Origin: Aminobacter aminovorans
GTDB taxonomy: Bacteria > Pseudomonadota > Alphaproteobacteria > Rhizobiales > Rhizobiaceae
Reading direction: 5' to 3'
Assembly: GCF_900445235.1 (NCBI RefSeq)
Contig: NZ_UFSM01000001.1
Span: 1,813,501 to 1,877,500, forward strand
DNA length: 64,000 nucleotides
Shown: piece by piece, positions 46,669 through 54,997 of the stretch
How positions within the stretch are numbered: position 1 is the stretch's first letter
Layout: the number at the start of each line of letters is the position of its first letter
The notes under the pieces: generated by a model
The model's input: the letters and a program-made list of their open reading frames with translations, nothing else
The model's database searches: none
What the model was told of the DNA's origin: nothing
Made by a program: the position numbers and the translations under genes

Positions 46669-48645
46669 TCAGTTTGCCGATGGGATCGAAAGTGTTCCGC
46701 CGATATGCAGATCCTCGGCCTTGGCATCCGGATTGGCCGCAGCGATTGCCTGCCACTTGGTCGCGTCACCGAGATATGTCTTGGCGAGATCCCAGAAGGT
46801 GTCGCCGCGGGCAATGGTGTGCGACTTGCCGCCGGCTGCCGGCGCTGCTGCCGGTTCAGCTGCTGCGGGTGCAGCCGCCTCGGCAGGCTTGGTCGGTTCG
46901 ACGGTCGGTGGCGTGCCGGCGATCTCGCCAGAGGCGCTCGGCAGTGCCGGCGTTGCCGTTGCGGCTTCGGTCGTTGCTGCGGGCGCTGCTGCCGGCTTCG
47001 CCGGCTCTGCTGCGGCTGGTGCAGCGGCAACGGTTGCCGCGATCTCGGTGATGCGGCCGTCGAGCTTCGGCGTGAACGGACGGTTCTTGCCGAGATAGTC
47101 GGCGACCACCTGTTCGAGGCTCGGACCGTAGTCGTAGGCGTTGGTGGCATTGGAGGCGAACAGCTTGTAGCCGTCGCCGCCCTGGCGGACGTAGTTGTTC
47201 GTAGCCACCGTGTACACCTTGGCTTCGTCGATCGGCTTCCAGGCGCCGCCCTCCATCACCTCGACCGACTTGACGCGACCGGCGTTGGCGGCGACCGACT
47301 TGTCGAAGGCGTATTTCAGGCCTGCGACCTGCGGGAACTTGCCTTTGCCCTCCTCGATCTCGCTGACGCCTGCCTCGAGCGAGGCGACGATGTCCTTGCC
47401 GGAAAGCTGGAAGGTGGCGAGCGTGTTCTGGAACGGAAGCACAGTCAGCACTTCGCCCATGGTGACCACGCCCTGGTCGATCGAGGCGCGGATGCCGCCG
47501 CCGTTCTGGAAGACGATGGTTACGCCCTGGTCCTTGACCCGGTCGAGGATGGCGTCGGAGATCAAATTGCCCATCTCGCATTCGCGCGCCCGGCAGCTCT
47601 CGCGGCTGCCGTCGATGAGTGCCGTGGTCTCGGCGACTTCCTTGTTCTTCAGCTCCTCGATAGGCGCGCCAAGTTCCTTGATGCGGGCGAGCACGGCCTC
47701 GTCGGGCTTGATCGAATTGTCGAGATAGATCGGGTCGCCCTTGGCTTCCTTGACCACGCCATTGTCGTCGAAGGTGACGGTGAATTCGCCGAGATACTTG
47801 GAGTAGGACGCGGCCTGGGTGACCGGAACCTTGTAGCCTTCGGGGTTGTCGATCATCGTCGGATAGGGCCCTTCGGCCTTGGCGTCGGTGTTCGACAAAA
47901 GCGAATGCGAGTGGCCGCCCACGACCACGTCGACGCCAGGGATCTTGGCGATCAGCTCCTTGTCACGGGGGTAGCCGACATGGGTCAGGGCGATGATCTT
48001 GTTGACGCCCTCGGCCTTCAGCTTCTCGACTTCGGCGGTAATCGTCTTGATGTCGTCCTCGATGGCGATGTTCGGGCCGGGCGAAGCGACTTCCGGGGTG
48101 TCGTTGGTGACGGCGCCGACGATGCCTATCTTCTGGCCGCCGACCTCGAGCACCAGCGACGGCTTGATGCGGTCACCGACCTTGGACTGGGCATTGGGGT
48201 GCACGTTGGCGGAGAGTACCGGGAACTGGATCTTCTCCAGGAACGGTACCAGCGCTTCTTCGCCGTCGTCGAACTCGTGGTTGCCCACGGTCATCGCGTC
48301 GAATTTCATCTGGTTGAGGAATTCGGCTTCAACCGCGCCCTTGTAGGTGGTGTAGAACAAAGAGCCCTGGAAGTTGTCGCCGCCATTGAGCAGCAGAACA
48401 TTCTGGCCTTCGAGCTTCTTGCGCTGTTCGGCGATTGCGGTAACAAGCCGCGCGGCACCGCCGATGCACTCACCCTTGCCCTCCTCTTCGGCGGAACAGG
48501 TCGATTCGAACTTGTTGTTGCTTTCAATGCGGCTGTGCCAGTCATTGATATGCATGATGGTCAATGTATAGTCGGCGAATGACGGCGCGGCGGAATAGCC
48601 GAATGCCGAAGCCGACAAAGCCGCAATGGCAGCCAATCTCTTCAT
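46669..48645 (-). CDS. Secreted 5'-nucleotidase (UshA-like) with C-terminal LysM
   Basis: A 658-residue protein. After a signal peptide (about residues 1-24) the metallophosphatase domain has MHINDWHSR (Asp35, His37), NGGDNFQGS, VGNHEFDDGEE and GGHSHS for the two-metal site. The 5_nucleotid_C domain follows (about 330-520), with FQNGGGIRASID. An Ala/Pro-rich linker (540-607) leads to a LysM domain (608-658) with ARGDTFWDLAKTYLGDATKW. The LysM should tether it to peptidoglycan. It probably dephosphorylates nucleotides or UDP-sugars in the periplasm. Direct repeats upstream may be a control site. Confidence 0.93.
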   Translation of the reverse strand: MKRLAAIAALSASAFGYSAAPSFADYTLTIMHINDWHSRIESNNKFESTCSAEEEGKGECIGGAARLVTAIAEQRKKLEGQNVLLLNGGDNFQGSLFYTTYKGAVEAEFLNQMKFDAMTVGNHEFDDGEEALVPFLEKIQFPVLSANVHPNAQSKVGDRIKPSLVLEVGGQKIGIVGAVTNDTPEVASPGPNIAIEDDIKTITAEVEKLKAEGVNKIIALTHVGYPRDKELIAKIPGVDVVVGGHSHSLLSNTDAKAEGPYPTMIDNPEGYKVPVTQAASYSKYLGEFTVTFDDNGVVKEAKGDPIYLDNSIKPDEAVLARIKELGAPIEELKNKEVAETTALIDGSRESCRARECEMGNLISDAILDRVKDQGVTIVFQNGGGIRASIDQGVVTMGEVLTVLPFQNTLATFQLSGKDIVASLEAGVSEIEEGKGKFPQVAGLKYAFDKSVAANAGRVKSVEVMEGGAWKPIDEAKVYTVATNNYVRQGGDGYKLFASNATNAYDYGPSLEQVVADYLGKNRPFTPKLDGRITEIAATVAAAPAAAEPAKPAAAPAATTEAATATPALPSASGEIAGTPPTVEPTKPAEAAAPAAAEPAAAPAAGGKSHTIARGDTFWDLAKTYLGDATKWQAIAAANPDAKAEDLHIGGTLSIPSAN

Positions 48646-48700
48646 GATGAAATCTCCCGAATGACCCCGACGAGACGTTTAGCGTCTTCGCTTGACCGGA

Positions 48701-48735
48701 ATGTTACACATTCCTTGGCGCCATGTTCACATTCC
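48701..48735. promoter_or_regulatory. Direct repeats upstream of the 5'-nucleotidase gene
   Basis: ATGTTACACATTCC (48701-48714) and ATGTTCACATTCC (48723-48735) differ by one base and lie 21-22 bases apart, two helical turns. They lie 57-90 bases upstream of the nucleotidase start. A Pho box was considered but the sequence does not match TGTCAT. Confidence 0.45.
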
Positions 48736-48878
48736 GAATTTTCGGATGCAAGGGAGAATCGGCAGTTTGTAGCCGCCTTACTTGTCGGCCAGCGATAGCC
48801 TTGCCAGCACTGAAACCGGCGACCCCGCCGATGACGTCAAGGCACCGATGTGCCCGCCGAAGCGGGCACTGATTTGGC

Positions 48879-49268
48879 TCAGGCGGTGCGCCTGGTCAGG
48901 GTGAATTGCTGGCCAGCTGAGCTGGTGCAGTTCAACTGGTTGGCAGAGATCAGCAGGCAGTTGAAGCTGATTGGCGACTGGCGGATCAGCGAGGTGCCGT
49001 TGATCTGAACCGAATTGGCGCCGGTCAGGATGTAGGTTCCGTCAGAGAGCTTCTGGCCGGTGTCGGTAGCTACAGTCTGGAACGAACCACCGGCAAAGGT
49101 GGAGAGCCCGGTGCCCTTGGCGTCGAGCCATGCACCCTCGACACCGGAGGGAGCGGGTCGCATGCCGCCGCCGCCAGATGATCCGCCGCCGCTTGTCGAG
49201 CAGCCGGCAATGGCGGCCGCAAGCAGGGCAAGCACTCCGGCCGAAGCAATTTTGCGCGAAGTCGTCAT
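48879..49268 (-). CDS. Outer-membrane lipoprotein, Omp10/AprI-Inh-like
   Basis: A 129-residue lipoprotein. The signal peptide ends in the lipobox AIAGC with Cys23. A Gly/Ser-rich linker (GGGSSGGGG) precedes a small barrel-like domain with GTYILTGANSVQINGTS and the C-terminal FTLTRRTA. This matches the rhizobial Omp10 lipoproteins, whose domain resembles metalloprotease inhibitors of the Inh family. It lies on the minus strand, divergent from the PTS operon. Confidence 0.86.
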   Translation of the reverse strand: MTTSRKIASAGVLALLAAAIAGCSTSGGGSSGGGGMRPAPSGVEGAWLDAKGTGLSTFAGGSFQTVATDTGQKLSDGTYILTGANSVQINGTSLIRQSPISFNCLLISANQLNCTSSAGQQFTLTRRTA

Positions 49269-49432
49269 GAAAGAATCCTCTCCTCAGTCCGCAGCCTTCA
49301 ATCGCCCGATTTTGCTTTCAAGGCAAGGCTTTGCCGGCCGGCATCGTCAGCCAGGCAATTGCGAATTGGCCGTCACTGTGGCCGATTTGCCCGCCCGTCG
49401 GTCCGCCAGGACCGTATGGGCAGATTGACAGT

Positions 49433-49462
49433 TTTCGTAAACGATGCAACTTTCGTATATCG
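49433..49462. promoter_or_regulatory. Repeated TTTCGTA element upstream of the PTS operon
   Basis: TTTCGTAAACGA (49433-49444) and TTTCGTATATCG (49451-49462), 18 bases apart, each roughly palindromic. They lie 65-95 bases upstream of the IIC gene. A GntR- or DeoR-type operator is possible; no regulator gene is adjacent. Confidence 0.5.
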
Positions 49463-49526
49463 TCAAACACAAAAGTTCTAGGCTAGGGATGTGCCTGGAG
49501 CAGCTTAGACGCCTTGGGGAGGCAAA

Positions 49527-50963
49527 ATGGATTCGTTCTTGACCGGCCTGAAAGCGGCCGTGGATACGCTTGGTGCAACGGTACTGTTGCCCATCGTCAT
49601 TTTCATCATCGCTGTGGTTCTTGGCGCCAAGGTGGGCAAGGCGTTCCGCGCCGCCATCACCATCGGCGTCGCTTTCATCGGCATCAATCTGGTGCTTGGC
49701 CTGATGCTGGGCTCGATCGGCGACGTCGCCAAGGCGATCGTCACCAATACCGGCATCCAACGTGACATCGTCGATGTCGGCTGGCCTTCGGCCGCGGCCA
49801 TCGCCTTCGGCTCGTCTGTCGGCCTGTGGGTCATTCCGATCGGCATCGCAGTCAACATCGCGCTGCTCCTGCTGCGCTGGACGCGCACGCTGAACGTCGA
49901 CGTCTGGAATTTCTGGCATTTCGCCTTCGTCGGCTCGCTGGCCACCGCCGCCACCGGCAGCCTGGGCTACGGCCTGGTGGTTGCAGCACTGGTCGCAGCC
50001 CTTGCGTTGCTGTTCGCCGACTGGTCGGCACGCGCCGTGCAGCAGTTCTATGGCATTCCCGGCGTGTCGGTGCCGCATCTGGCGTCGGCGCAGATCCTGC
50101 CGATCGCCATCGTGCTGAACTGGGTCATGGACCGCATTCCCGGCATCAACAAGATCAACATCTCGACCGAGACCATCGAGAAGCGCTTCGGTGTCTTCGG
50201 CGAGCCAGTCGTGCTAGGCCTGATCATCGGCCTCGTGCTCGGTCTGATCGCCTACTACAACGCCGGCGACTTCGGCACGGTGCTTTCCAAGGTGTTGACG
50301 ACAGGCATGACGCTGGCCGCCGTGATGCTGCTTCTGCCGCGCATGGTGAAGGTGCTGATGGAAGGCCTGCTGCCTGTGTCGGATGCGGCCCAGGAGTTCG
50401 TCCGCAAGCGCACCGGCGACCGCGAACTGCTGGTCGGCCTCGACTCGGCGATCCTGATCGGTCACCCCGCGGCGATCTCTTCGTCGCTGATCCTGGTACC
50501 GATCGCCATCGTGCTGTCGGTCATCCTGCCCGGCAACCGCGTCATCCTGTTCGCCGACCTCGCGGTCATTCCGTTCATCGTCGCCATGACGGCACCGCTG
50601 CTCAAAGGCAACGTCTTCCGCATGGTCATCGTCGGTACCGTCACGCTGGCGCTCGGCTTCTACGTCGCCAACGCACTGGCGCCGCTGTTCACCAGCGCTG
50701 CCGTCTCGTCGGGCTTCCAGATGCCGGCCAACGCGGTGCAGATCACCTCGGTCGTCGACGGCTTCCTGTGGATCCCCTACGTGATCATCGAAGCGATCCA
50801 GGGCCTCGCCATCGCCGGCCTGGTGCTGCTCGCAGCCGCGATCGCCCTGCTGTTCGTCCTCTATCGCCGCAACAGCGCGGCATGGGAGCGCGCGGCAGGT
50901 GCCGAGGATGAAGCCGAGGAGGCAACCCCTGCCATCCGCGCCAAGGCTACGGCCAACGCCTGA
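49527..50963 (+). CDS. PTS sugar transporter subunit IIC, galactitol type
   Basis: A 478-residue membrane protein of the EIIC-Gat family with many hydrophobic segments. Recognisable stretches are GLKAAVDTLGATVLLP at the N terminus, NVDVWNFWHFAFVG, and DSAILIGHPAAISSSLILVP, which should bind the sugar. The tail is charged and Glu/Ala-rich. GGGGAGG lies before the ATG. It is first of a IIC-IIA-IIB operon. The sugar or polyol is not deducible. Confidence 0.93.
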   Translation: MDSFLTGLKAAVDTLGATVLLPIVIFIIAVVLGAKVGKAFRAAITIGVAFIGINLVLGLMLGSIGDVAKAIVTNTGIQRDIVDVGWPSAAAIAFGSSVGLWVIPIGIAVNIALLLLRWTRTLNVDVWNFWHFAFVGSLATAATGSLGYGLVVAALVAALALLFADWSARAVQQFYGIPGVSVPHLASAQILPIAIVLNWVMDRIPGINKINISTETIEKRFGVFGEPVVLGLIIGLVLGLIAYYNAGDFGTVLSKVLTTGMTLAAVMLLLPRMVKVLMEGLLPVSDAAQEFVRKRTGDRELLVGLDSAILIGHPAAISSSLILVPIAIVLSVILPGNRVILFADLAVIPFIVAMTAPLLKGNVFRMVIVGTVTLALGFYVANALAPLFTSAAVSSGFQMPANAVQITSVVDGFLWIPYVIIEAIQGLAIAGLVLLAAAIALLFVLYRRNSAAWERAAGAEDEAEEATPAIRAKATANA

Positions 50964-51019
50964 TATCGAAAACCCGGACCGGCGGCGCGGTCGCCGGTCT
51001 CGGACACTGGAGTAATTGA

Positions 51020-51481
51020 ATGGCGCGAGCCTTGATGAATTTTCTCGACCCCCAAGCCATTGCCCTGGGGGTCGAGGCGCACGACAACGAAGCGGTCATC
51101 CGCCTGCTTGCCGGCAAGCTCGAGGCGCTCGGCTATGTGAAGGCATCCTACGCGGATGCGGTGGTGAAGCGCGAGACGACGATGCCGACCGGCCTGCCGC
51201 TCGGCTATGCGCTCAACGTCGCCATCCCGCATACCGATCCGGAACATGTGCTGAAGCCAGGCATCGCGCTGGCGGTGCTGCGGCAGCCGGTCGATTTCGC
51301 CAATATGGAAGACCCCGACGAGGCGGTACCGGTTGGCTTCGTGTTTCTCCTTGCCATCAATGACAAGGACAAGCAGATAGACATGCTTCAGGAAATCATG
51401 GACACGATCCAGAGCGAGGCAGCGCTTTCCAGCCTCAGCAACGCCAAGACGTTCGAAGACATCGCCTCGGTAATCGGCTAG
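51020..51481 (+). CDS. PTS subunit IIA, mannitol/fructose/galactitol type
   Basis: A 153-residue EIIA_2 domain. The phosphocarrier His71 is in AIPHTD. RETTMPTGLPLGYALNVAIPH is the family core (given as RETTMPTGLPLG and NVAIPH). It takes phosphate from a phosphocarrier protein such as HPr and passes it to IIB. It lies 56 bases after IIC and 21 before IIB. No EI or HPr gene is present in the window. Confidence 0.92.
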   Translation: MARALMNFLDPQAIALGVEAHDNEAVIRLLAGKLEALGYVKASYADAVVKRETTMPTGLPLGYALNVAIPHTDPEHVLKPGIALAVLRQPVDFANMEDPDEAVPVGFVFLLAINDKDKQIDMLQEIMDTIQSEAALSSLSNAKTFEDIASVIG

Positions 51482-51502
51482 CCGCAGCAAGGGATATATC
51501 AG

Positions 51503-51790
51503 ATGGCCAAACAGAAGACCGTTCTCTTTGCCTGCGGCACCGGCGTCGCCACGTCGACGGCGGTCAACGCCGCCGTCACCGAAGCCATGAAGTCGCGCGG
51601 GTTGACCTTCAACGCCATGCAATGCAAGGCAACCGAAGTGCCAAGCCTCGCCGACAATGTCGATCTCATCGTTTCGACGACGCCGATCTCGGCATCGGTG
51701 ACGGTTCCGGTGATCAAGGGGCTCGCTTTCTTGACCGGCATCGGCAAGGACAAGGCGCTCGACGATATCGAGGCCGAGCTGCGCAAGTAG
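51503..51790 (+). CDS. PTS subunit IIB, galactitol type
   Basis: A 95-residue IIB domain. The phosphorylated Cys11 is in LFACGTGVATSTAV, and VDLIVSTTPIS follows as in GatB. It receives phosphate from IIA and phosphorylates the sugar carried by IIC. It is the last gene of the operon before a strong terminator. Confidence 0.92.
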   Translation: MAKQKTVLFACGTGVATSTAVNAAVTEAMKSRGLTFNAMQCKATEVPSLADNVDLIVSTTPISASVTVPVIKGLAFLTGIGKDKALDDIEAELRK

Positions 51791-51814
51791 CCTCAGCTTC
51801 CAATCCATCAAACA

Positions 51815-51840
51815 AAAAGGGCGCCGTTTGGCGCCCTTTT
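51815..51840. terminator. Bidirectional intrinsic terminator
   Basis: AAAAGGGCGCC (51815-51825) pairs with GGCGCCCTTTT (51830-51840) around GTTT. U-runs occur on both strands. It separates the PTS operon from the convergent homospermidine synthase. Confidence 0.9.
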
Positions 51841-51860
51841 CGTTTTCAAATCCTGGGCAC

Positions 51861-53306
51861 TCAGCGCACCAGGATGTTGCGGAACTGCCATGGATCGTCC
51901 TTGTCGAGATCCTCCTCGAACAGGCCGGGGCGGCCTTCGAGCGGCGTCCAGTCGGTGTAGTAGCCGTTGACCGGCCCGAGATACTGCTTTTGCACTTCAA
52001 GGCAGCGCCTGTAGTCGACCTCGTCGGCTTCGACTATGCCGGCCTCGGGATTCTCAAGAGCCCAGACCATGCCGGCGAGCACGGCGGAAGACACCTGCAG
52101 ACCAGTGGCGTTCTGGTAAGGCGCAAGCTTGCGCGCCTGTTCGAGCGTCAGCTGCGAGCCAAACCAGTAGGCATTCTTGTCGTGGCCATAGAGCAGCACG
52201 CCGAGTTCGTCCGATCCGTCGACGAGTTCGTTCTCGTCAAGCACGTGATGGACGGGCTGTGCCTTGCCGGCGGCACCGAACATCTCGTGCAGCGACAGCA
52301 CCGCGTCGTTGCAGGGATGGTAGGCGTAGTGGCAGGTCGGGCGGTAGGTCACCTTGCCCTTCTTCGAGCGCACGGTGAAGAAGTCGGAGATCGAAATCGC
52401 CTCGTTGTGGGTGACCAGGAAGCCGTATTGCGGGCCAGGTGTCGGGCACCAGGTGCGAACGCGCGTGTTGGCGCCCGGCTGCTCGAGATAGATCGCCGCC
52501 TTGTTGCCCTTCTTGAACTTCTTGGCGTTCTTGGGCTTCCAGGTTTCGTGCGTGCCCCAGCCGAGCTCGGCCGGCTGCAGGCCTTCAGAGATGAAGCCCT
52601 CGACCGACCAGGTGTTCCAGAACACGTTCATCGGCTTGGGGTTCTTGGTGCGCTGGGTGTCGCGCTCGGCGATGTGGATGCCCTTGACGCCAGCCTTCTT
52701 CATCAGCGCGGCCCAACCCTCGCGGTCGTTGGTCGCGGGGATCTCGAACTCAAGGCCCAGATCCTTGGAAAGGTTGACCAGCGCCTGCTTGACGAACCAC
52801 GAGACCATGCCCGGATTGGCGCCGCAGGTCGAAACGGCAGTGGTGCCGCCGGGGTGCTTGCGCCGTTCTTCAAGCAGGGTCTCGCGCAGCGCGTAGTTGG
52901 TGCGCTCGCTATTGTCGGCGCTGTTGTTGAAGTAGAAGCCGAGCCAGGGTTCGATGACGGTGTCGACGTAGAGCGTGCCGAGCTTGCGGCACAGATGCAT
53001 GAGCTCCACGGAACCGGTGTCGACCGAGAGGTTGACGCAGAAGCCCTGGCCGCTGCCGTTGGTCAGCAGGGGCGTCAAGAGCTCCTTGAAATTGTCCTTG
53101 GTTACCGCCTCCTGGATGAATTTGATGCCACGCTCATCCGCGAGTTTTCGGTTTTCGTCGCTGGGATCGATAATCACCATGCGCGACTTGTCGAACTTGA
53201 AATGGCGTTCAATGAGGGGGAGCGTTCCGCGACCGATCGAGCCAAAGCCGATCATCACAACAGGACCAGTAATCTCACCGTAAACGGGCCATTTTTCATT
53301 CGCCAT
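51861..53306 (-). CDS. hss: Homospermidine synthase
   Basis: A 481-residue enzyme that joins two putrescines, or putrescine and spermidine, to homospermidine using NAD. It has the saccharopine-dehydrogenase-like N terminus VVMIGFGSIGRGTLPLIERH, the VDTVIEPW and STCGANPGMVSWFVKQAL stretches, and the C-terminal Hom_end domain with MVWALENPEAGIVEADE. AAGGAG lies ten bases before the ATG. Homospermidine is the typical polyamine of rhizobia. A terminator-like hairpin lies in its leader. Confidence 0.95.
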   Translation of the reverse strand: MANEKWPVYGEITGPVVMIGFGSIGRGTLPLIERHFKFDKSRMVIIDPSDENRKLADERGIKFIQEAVTKDNFKELLTPLLTNGSGQGFCVNLSVDTGSVELMHLCRKLGTLYVDTVIEPWLGFYFNNSADNSERTNYALRETLLEERRKHPGGTTAVSTCGANPGMVSWFVKQALVNLSKDLGLEFEIPATNDREGWAALMKKAGVKGIHIAERDTQRTKNPKPMNVFWNTWSVEGFISEGLQPAELGWGTHETWKPKNAKKFKKGNKAAIYLEQPGANTRVRTWCPTPGPQYGFLVTHNEAISISDFFTVRSKKGKVTYRPTCHYAYHPCNDAVLSLHEMFGAAGKAQPVHHVLDENELVDGSDELGVLLYGHDKNAYWFGSQLTLEQARKLAPYQNATGLQVSSAVLAGMVWALENPEAGIVEADEVDYRRCLEVQKQYLGPVNGYYTDWTPLEGRPGLFEEDLDKDDPWQFRNILVR

Positions 53307-53330
53307 TTTTTATGGCACTCCTTCTCACAC

Positions 53331-53360
53331 TAAAAGAGCCGGGCCACGATTGACCCGGCT
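53331..53360 (-). promoter_or_regulatory. Terminator-like hairpin in the hss leader
   Basis: On the minus strand AGCCGGG (53360-53354) pairs with CCCGGCT (53343-53337) and CTTTTA follows. It lies about 25 bases before the hss start, so it may attenuate transcription or be a terminator behind which a second promoter sits. Confidence 0.55.
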
Positions 53361-53446
53361 TCAACGGCTAAACCATACATGCTTGTCACAATAAAGCGAA
53401 TCCGCGTTCCCATATGCTGTAGGAACCGGACGTTATGCCGCTATTC

Positions 53447-54364
53447 TTAGCTGGTGGAGGCGATGCCGTTGAGGAAGCCGACCAGCCTGTGGCGGTCGGC
53501 GGCAAGGCCCTTATAGTCGAGCTGGTCGCGGTCGAGAGACATCAATTGTCCGGCGAAGGAGGCGGCCAGTTGCGCCCTGTCAGGGGTGCGCGCGAGTACC
53601 GCCAGCGGGTCGAGATAGATGCGGATGGTGAACAGGATATCGCCTGTAACGGGCAGCTTGCGCAGGGTCTGGCGCTCGACGCGGATGAAGGCGTGGGCAG
53701 CGATATCAGCGCCCGGAAAGGTCGAATCCGCTTCGGCCGAACGGGCCAGGCGCTGGCGGTCGGAGAGCGGGTGATAGAGCGAGCCATCGGCCTGGATCGA
53801 CCAGTTGAAGCGCTCGACCAGCACCGCGAGCTTGTCGAACATGCGTGCAATCAAGTCGGCCATGCGTGTGCCCGGGCCGAAGCCCGGCACTGGGCCGTGG
53901 ATGTCGTGGATCGCCTTGCCGAATTTCTCGCTCAGCCGCCATGACGACGGGAAGCACAGCGAACCGGCCGCGAGCCGCCAGCCATTTTCGCCCTGACGCA
54001 TCAGGATCAGGTCTTCCTGGACAAGCTTCGAGGCCGCGACGAGTGGATTGTCGCCCGCATCGGCGATGTCGACGGAGCGGCCGGAGCCCGAGATGACGCA
54101 TCGCCCGCCTTCGAGACGATAGGTCTCCGGATAGCGCTCGACCAAATGCGCGACCATAAGATCGAGCACTTCCTGCTGGGCAGCGCGCGTCTCAGGCTCG
54201 GCGACGAATACCTTGTCGGAGATCGTCGTGTATAGACGGTCCTTTTCCGCGAGATAGGCTTCGAGATGCTCATCCAACTCGATCCAGTCGCGTGGCTGCG
54301 CCTGCTTCAGTCCGATGGCGAAAGGTTTGGAGCTGCCGTCGTAAGGCGTATGCGTAGGGATCAC
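53447..54364 (-). CDS. DUF3445 protein (heme-dependent oxidative N-demethylase-like)
   Basis: A 305-residue protein of the DUF3445 family, linked to heme-dependent oxidative N-demethylases. Visible stretches are IGLKQAQPRDWIELDEHLEAYLAEK (given as IGLKQAQPRDWIEL and DEHLEAYLAEK), GSLCFPSSWRLSEKFG, FNWSIQ and HAFIRVERQTLRKLP. GTG 54364 overlaps the TGA of parE (GTGA), so it is coupled to the toxin gene; the open frame to 54481 is an alternative. It may demethylate methylated amines. Family assignment is good; substrate unknown. Confidence 0.82.
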   Translation of the reverse strand: MIPTHTPYDGSSKPFAIGLKQAQPRDWIELDEHLEAYLAEKDRLYTTISDKVFVAEPETRAAQQEVLDLMVAHLVERYPETYRLEGGRCVISGSGRSVDIADAGDNPLVAASKLVQEDLILMRQGENGWRLAAGSLCFPSSWRLSEKFGKAIHDIHGPVPGFGPGTRMADLIARMFDKLAVLVERFNWSIQADGSLYHPLSDRQRLARSAEADSTFPGADIAAHAFIRVERQTLRKLPVTGDILFTIRIYLDPLAVLARTPDRAQLAASFAGQLMSLDRDQLDYKGLAADRHRLVGFLNGIASTS

Positions 54365-54660
54365 AGGGTGGTCGGCCACTGCGGCGGGCGGTTGCGCCGT
54401 GTGTGGTAGACGCGCAGAACTTCGACGTTGCCGTCCTTGACCCGATACGGAATGAAGTAGGGCAGGTCGGGCACGGCGCATTCGCGGACTGATTCACGCC
54501 CGGCCGTCGGGCGACCGATGTCTGGCCGTTCCTCGATCAGCCGCAGCGCCTTGATAATGCGGTCGCCAACCTTCTGCGCCATTGCAGGATCATCAGCGGC
54601 AATAGTGGTACGAAGCTCGGCGAGATAACGGACGGCGCGGGGAAGGATGCGTAGCGTCAT
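54361..54660 (-). CDS. parE: ParE-family toxin
   Basis: A 99-residue RelE/ParE-fold protein. Typical parts are RILPRAVRYLAEL at the start, KALRLIEERPDIGRPT, and the C-terminal PYFIPYRVKDGNVEVLRVYHTRR (given as LPYFIPYRV and EVLRVYHTRR). ATG 54660 overlaps the antitoxin stop (ATGA). ParE toxins inhibit gyrase; RelE-like relatives cleave mRNA, so the target is open. Its stop overlaps the DUF3445 start. Confidence 0.88.
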   Translation of the reverse strand: MTLRILPRAVRYLAELRTTIAADDPAMAQKVGDRIIKALRLIEERPDIGRPTAGRESVRECAVPDLPYFIPYRVKDGNVEVLRVYHTRRNRPPQWPTTL

Positions 54661-54938
54661 GTCTCGGCGGCACCTGCTTCGGGGGCTGGCAGTTCTCTGT
54701 CGGATCCCCATGACGCCAGCCAATCCGTCACGGTTTCTCCAAGCACGAAAGTGCCTTCATCGGCCTCGCGTTCGGCCTCGCGAACGCTGGCAAGATAAGC
54801 CTGCTGGTCGCCGACATAAGCGGCCACGGCTTCCTTGATTATGAAGGCGCGCGAACGTCTCGTCAGCGTCGCATAATCGTCTACTTCGCTGCGCAGATCG
54901 TCGGGCAGGCTGATAGAGAATTTGGATTCGCTGGCCAT
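54657..54938 (-). CDS. parD: ParD-like ribbon-helix-helix antitoxin
   Basis: A 93-residue protein. The N-terminal ribbon-helix-helix is KFSISLPDDLRSEVDDYATLTRRSRAFII (given as FSISLPDDL and TRRSRAFIIKEAVAAYV). The acidic C-terminal half should wrap ParE. It is the first gene of the module, and a 10-bp palindrome lies 33 bases upstream for autorepression. Confidence 0.87.
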   Translation of the reverse strand: MASESKFSISLPDDLRSEVDDYATLTRRSRAFIIKEAVAAYVGDQQAYLASVREAEREADEGTFVLGETVTDWLASWGSDRELPAPEAGAAET

Positions 54939-54971
54939 GTTCAGGCTCTACAAATGCATCTGGAGACAATG

Positions 54972-54981
54972 TAGTCGACTA
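54972..54981. promoter_or_regulatory. Palindrome upstream of parD
   Basis: TAGTCGACTA is perfectly palindromic and lies 33 bases before the parD start. RHH antitoxins usually bind such sites to repress their operon. Confidence 0.6.
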
Positions 54982-54997
54982 TGACGGTGAGTCAAAC

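Noticed and set aside
46573..48582. 669-codon plus-strand frame opposite the 5'-nucleotidase
   Set aside because: It crosses the terminator, has no domain and mirrors a clear enzyme.
48701..48735. Pho box upstream of the 5'-nucleotidase
   Set aside because: The direct repeats read ATGTT-CACATTCC, not the TGTCAT units of a PhoB site, so only an unnamed repeat was reported.
51828..53333. 501-codon plus-strand frame opposite homospermidine synthase
   Set aside because: It begins within the bidirectional terminator and the minus-strand gene is certain.
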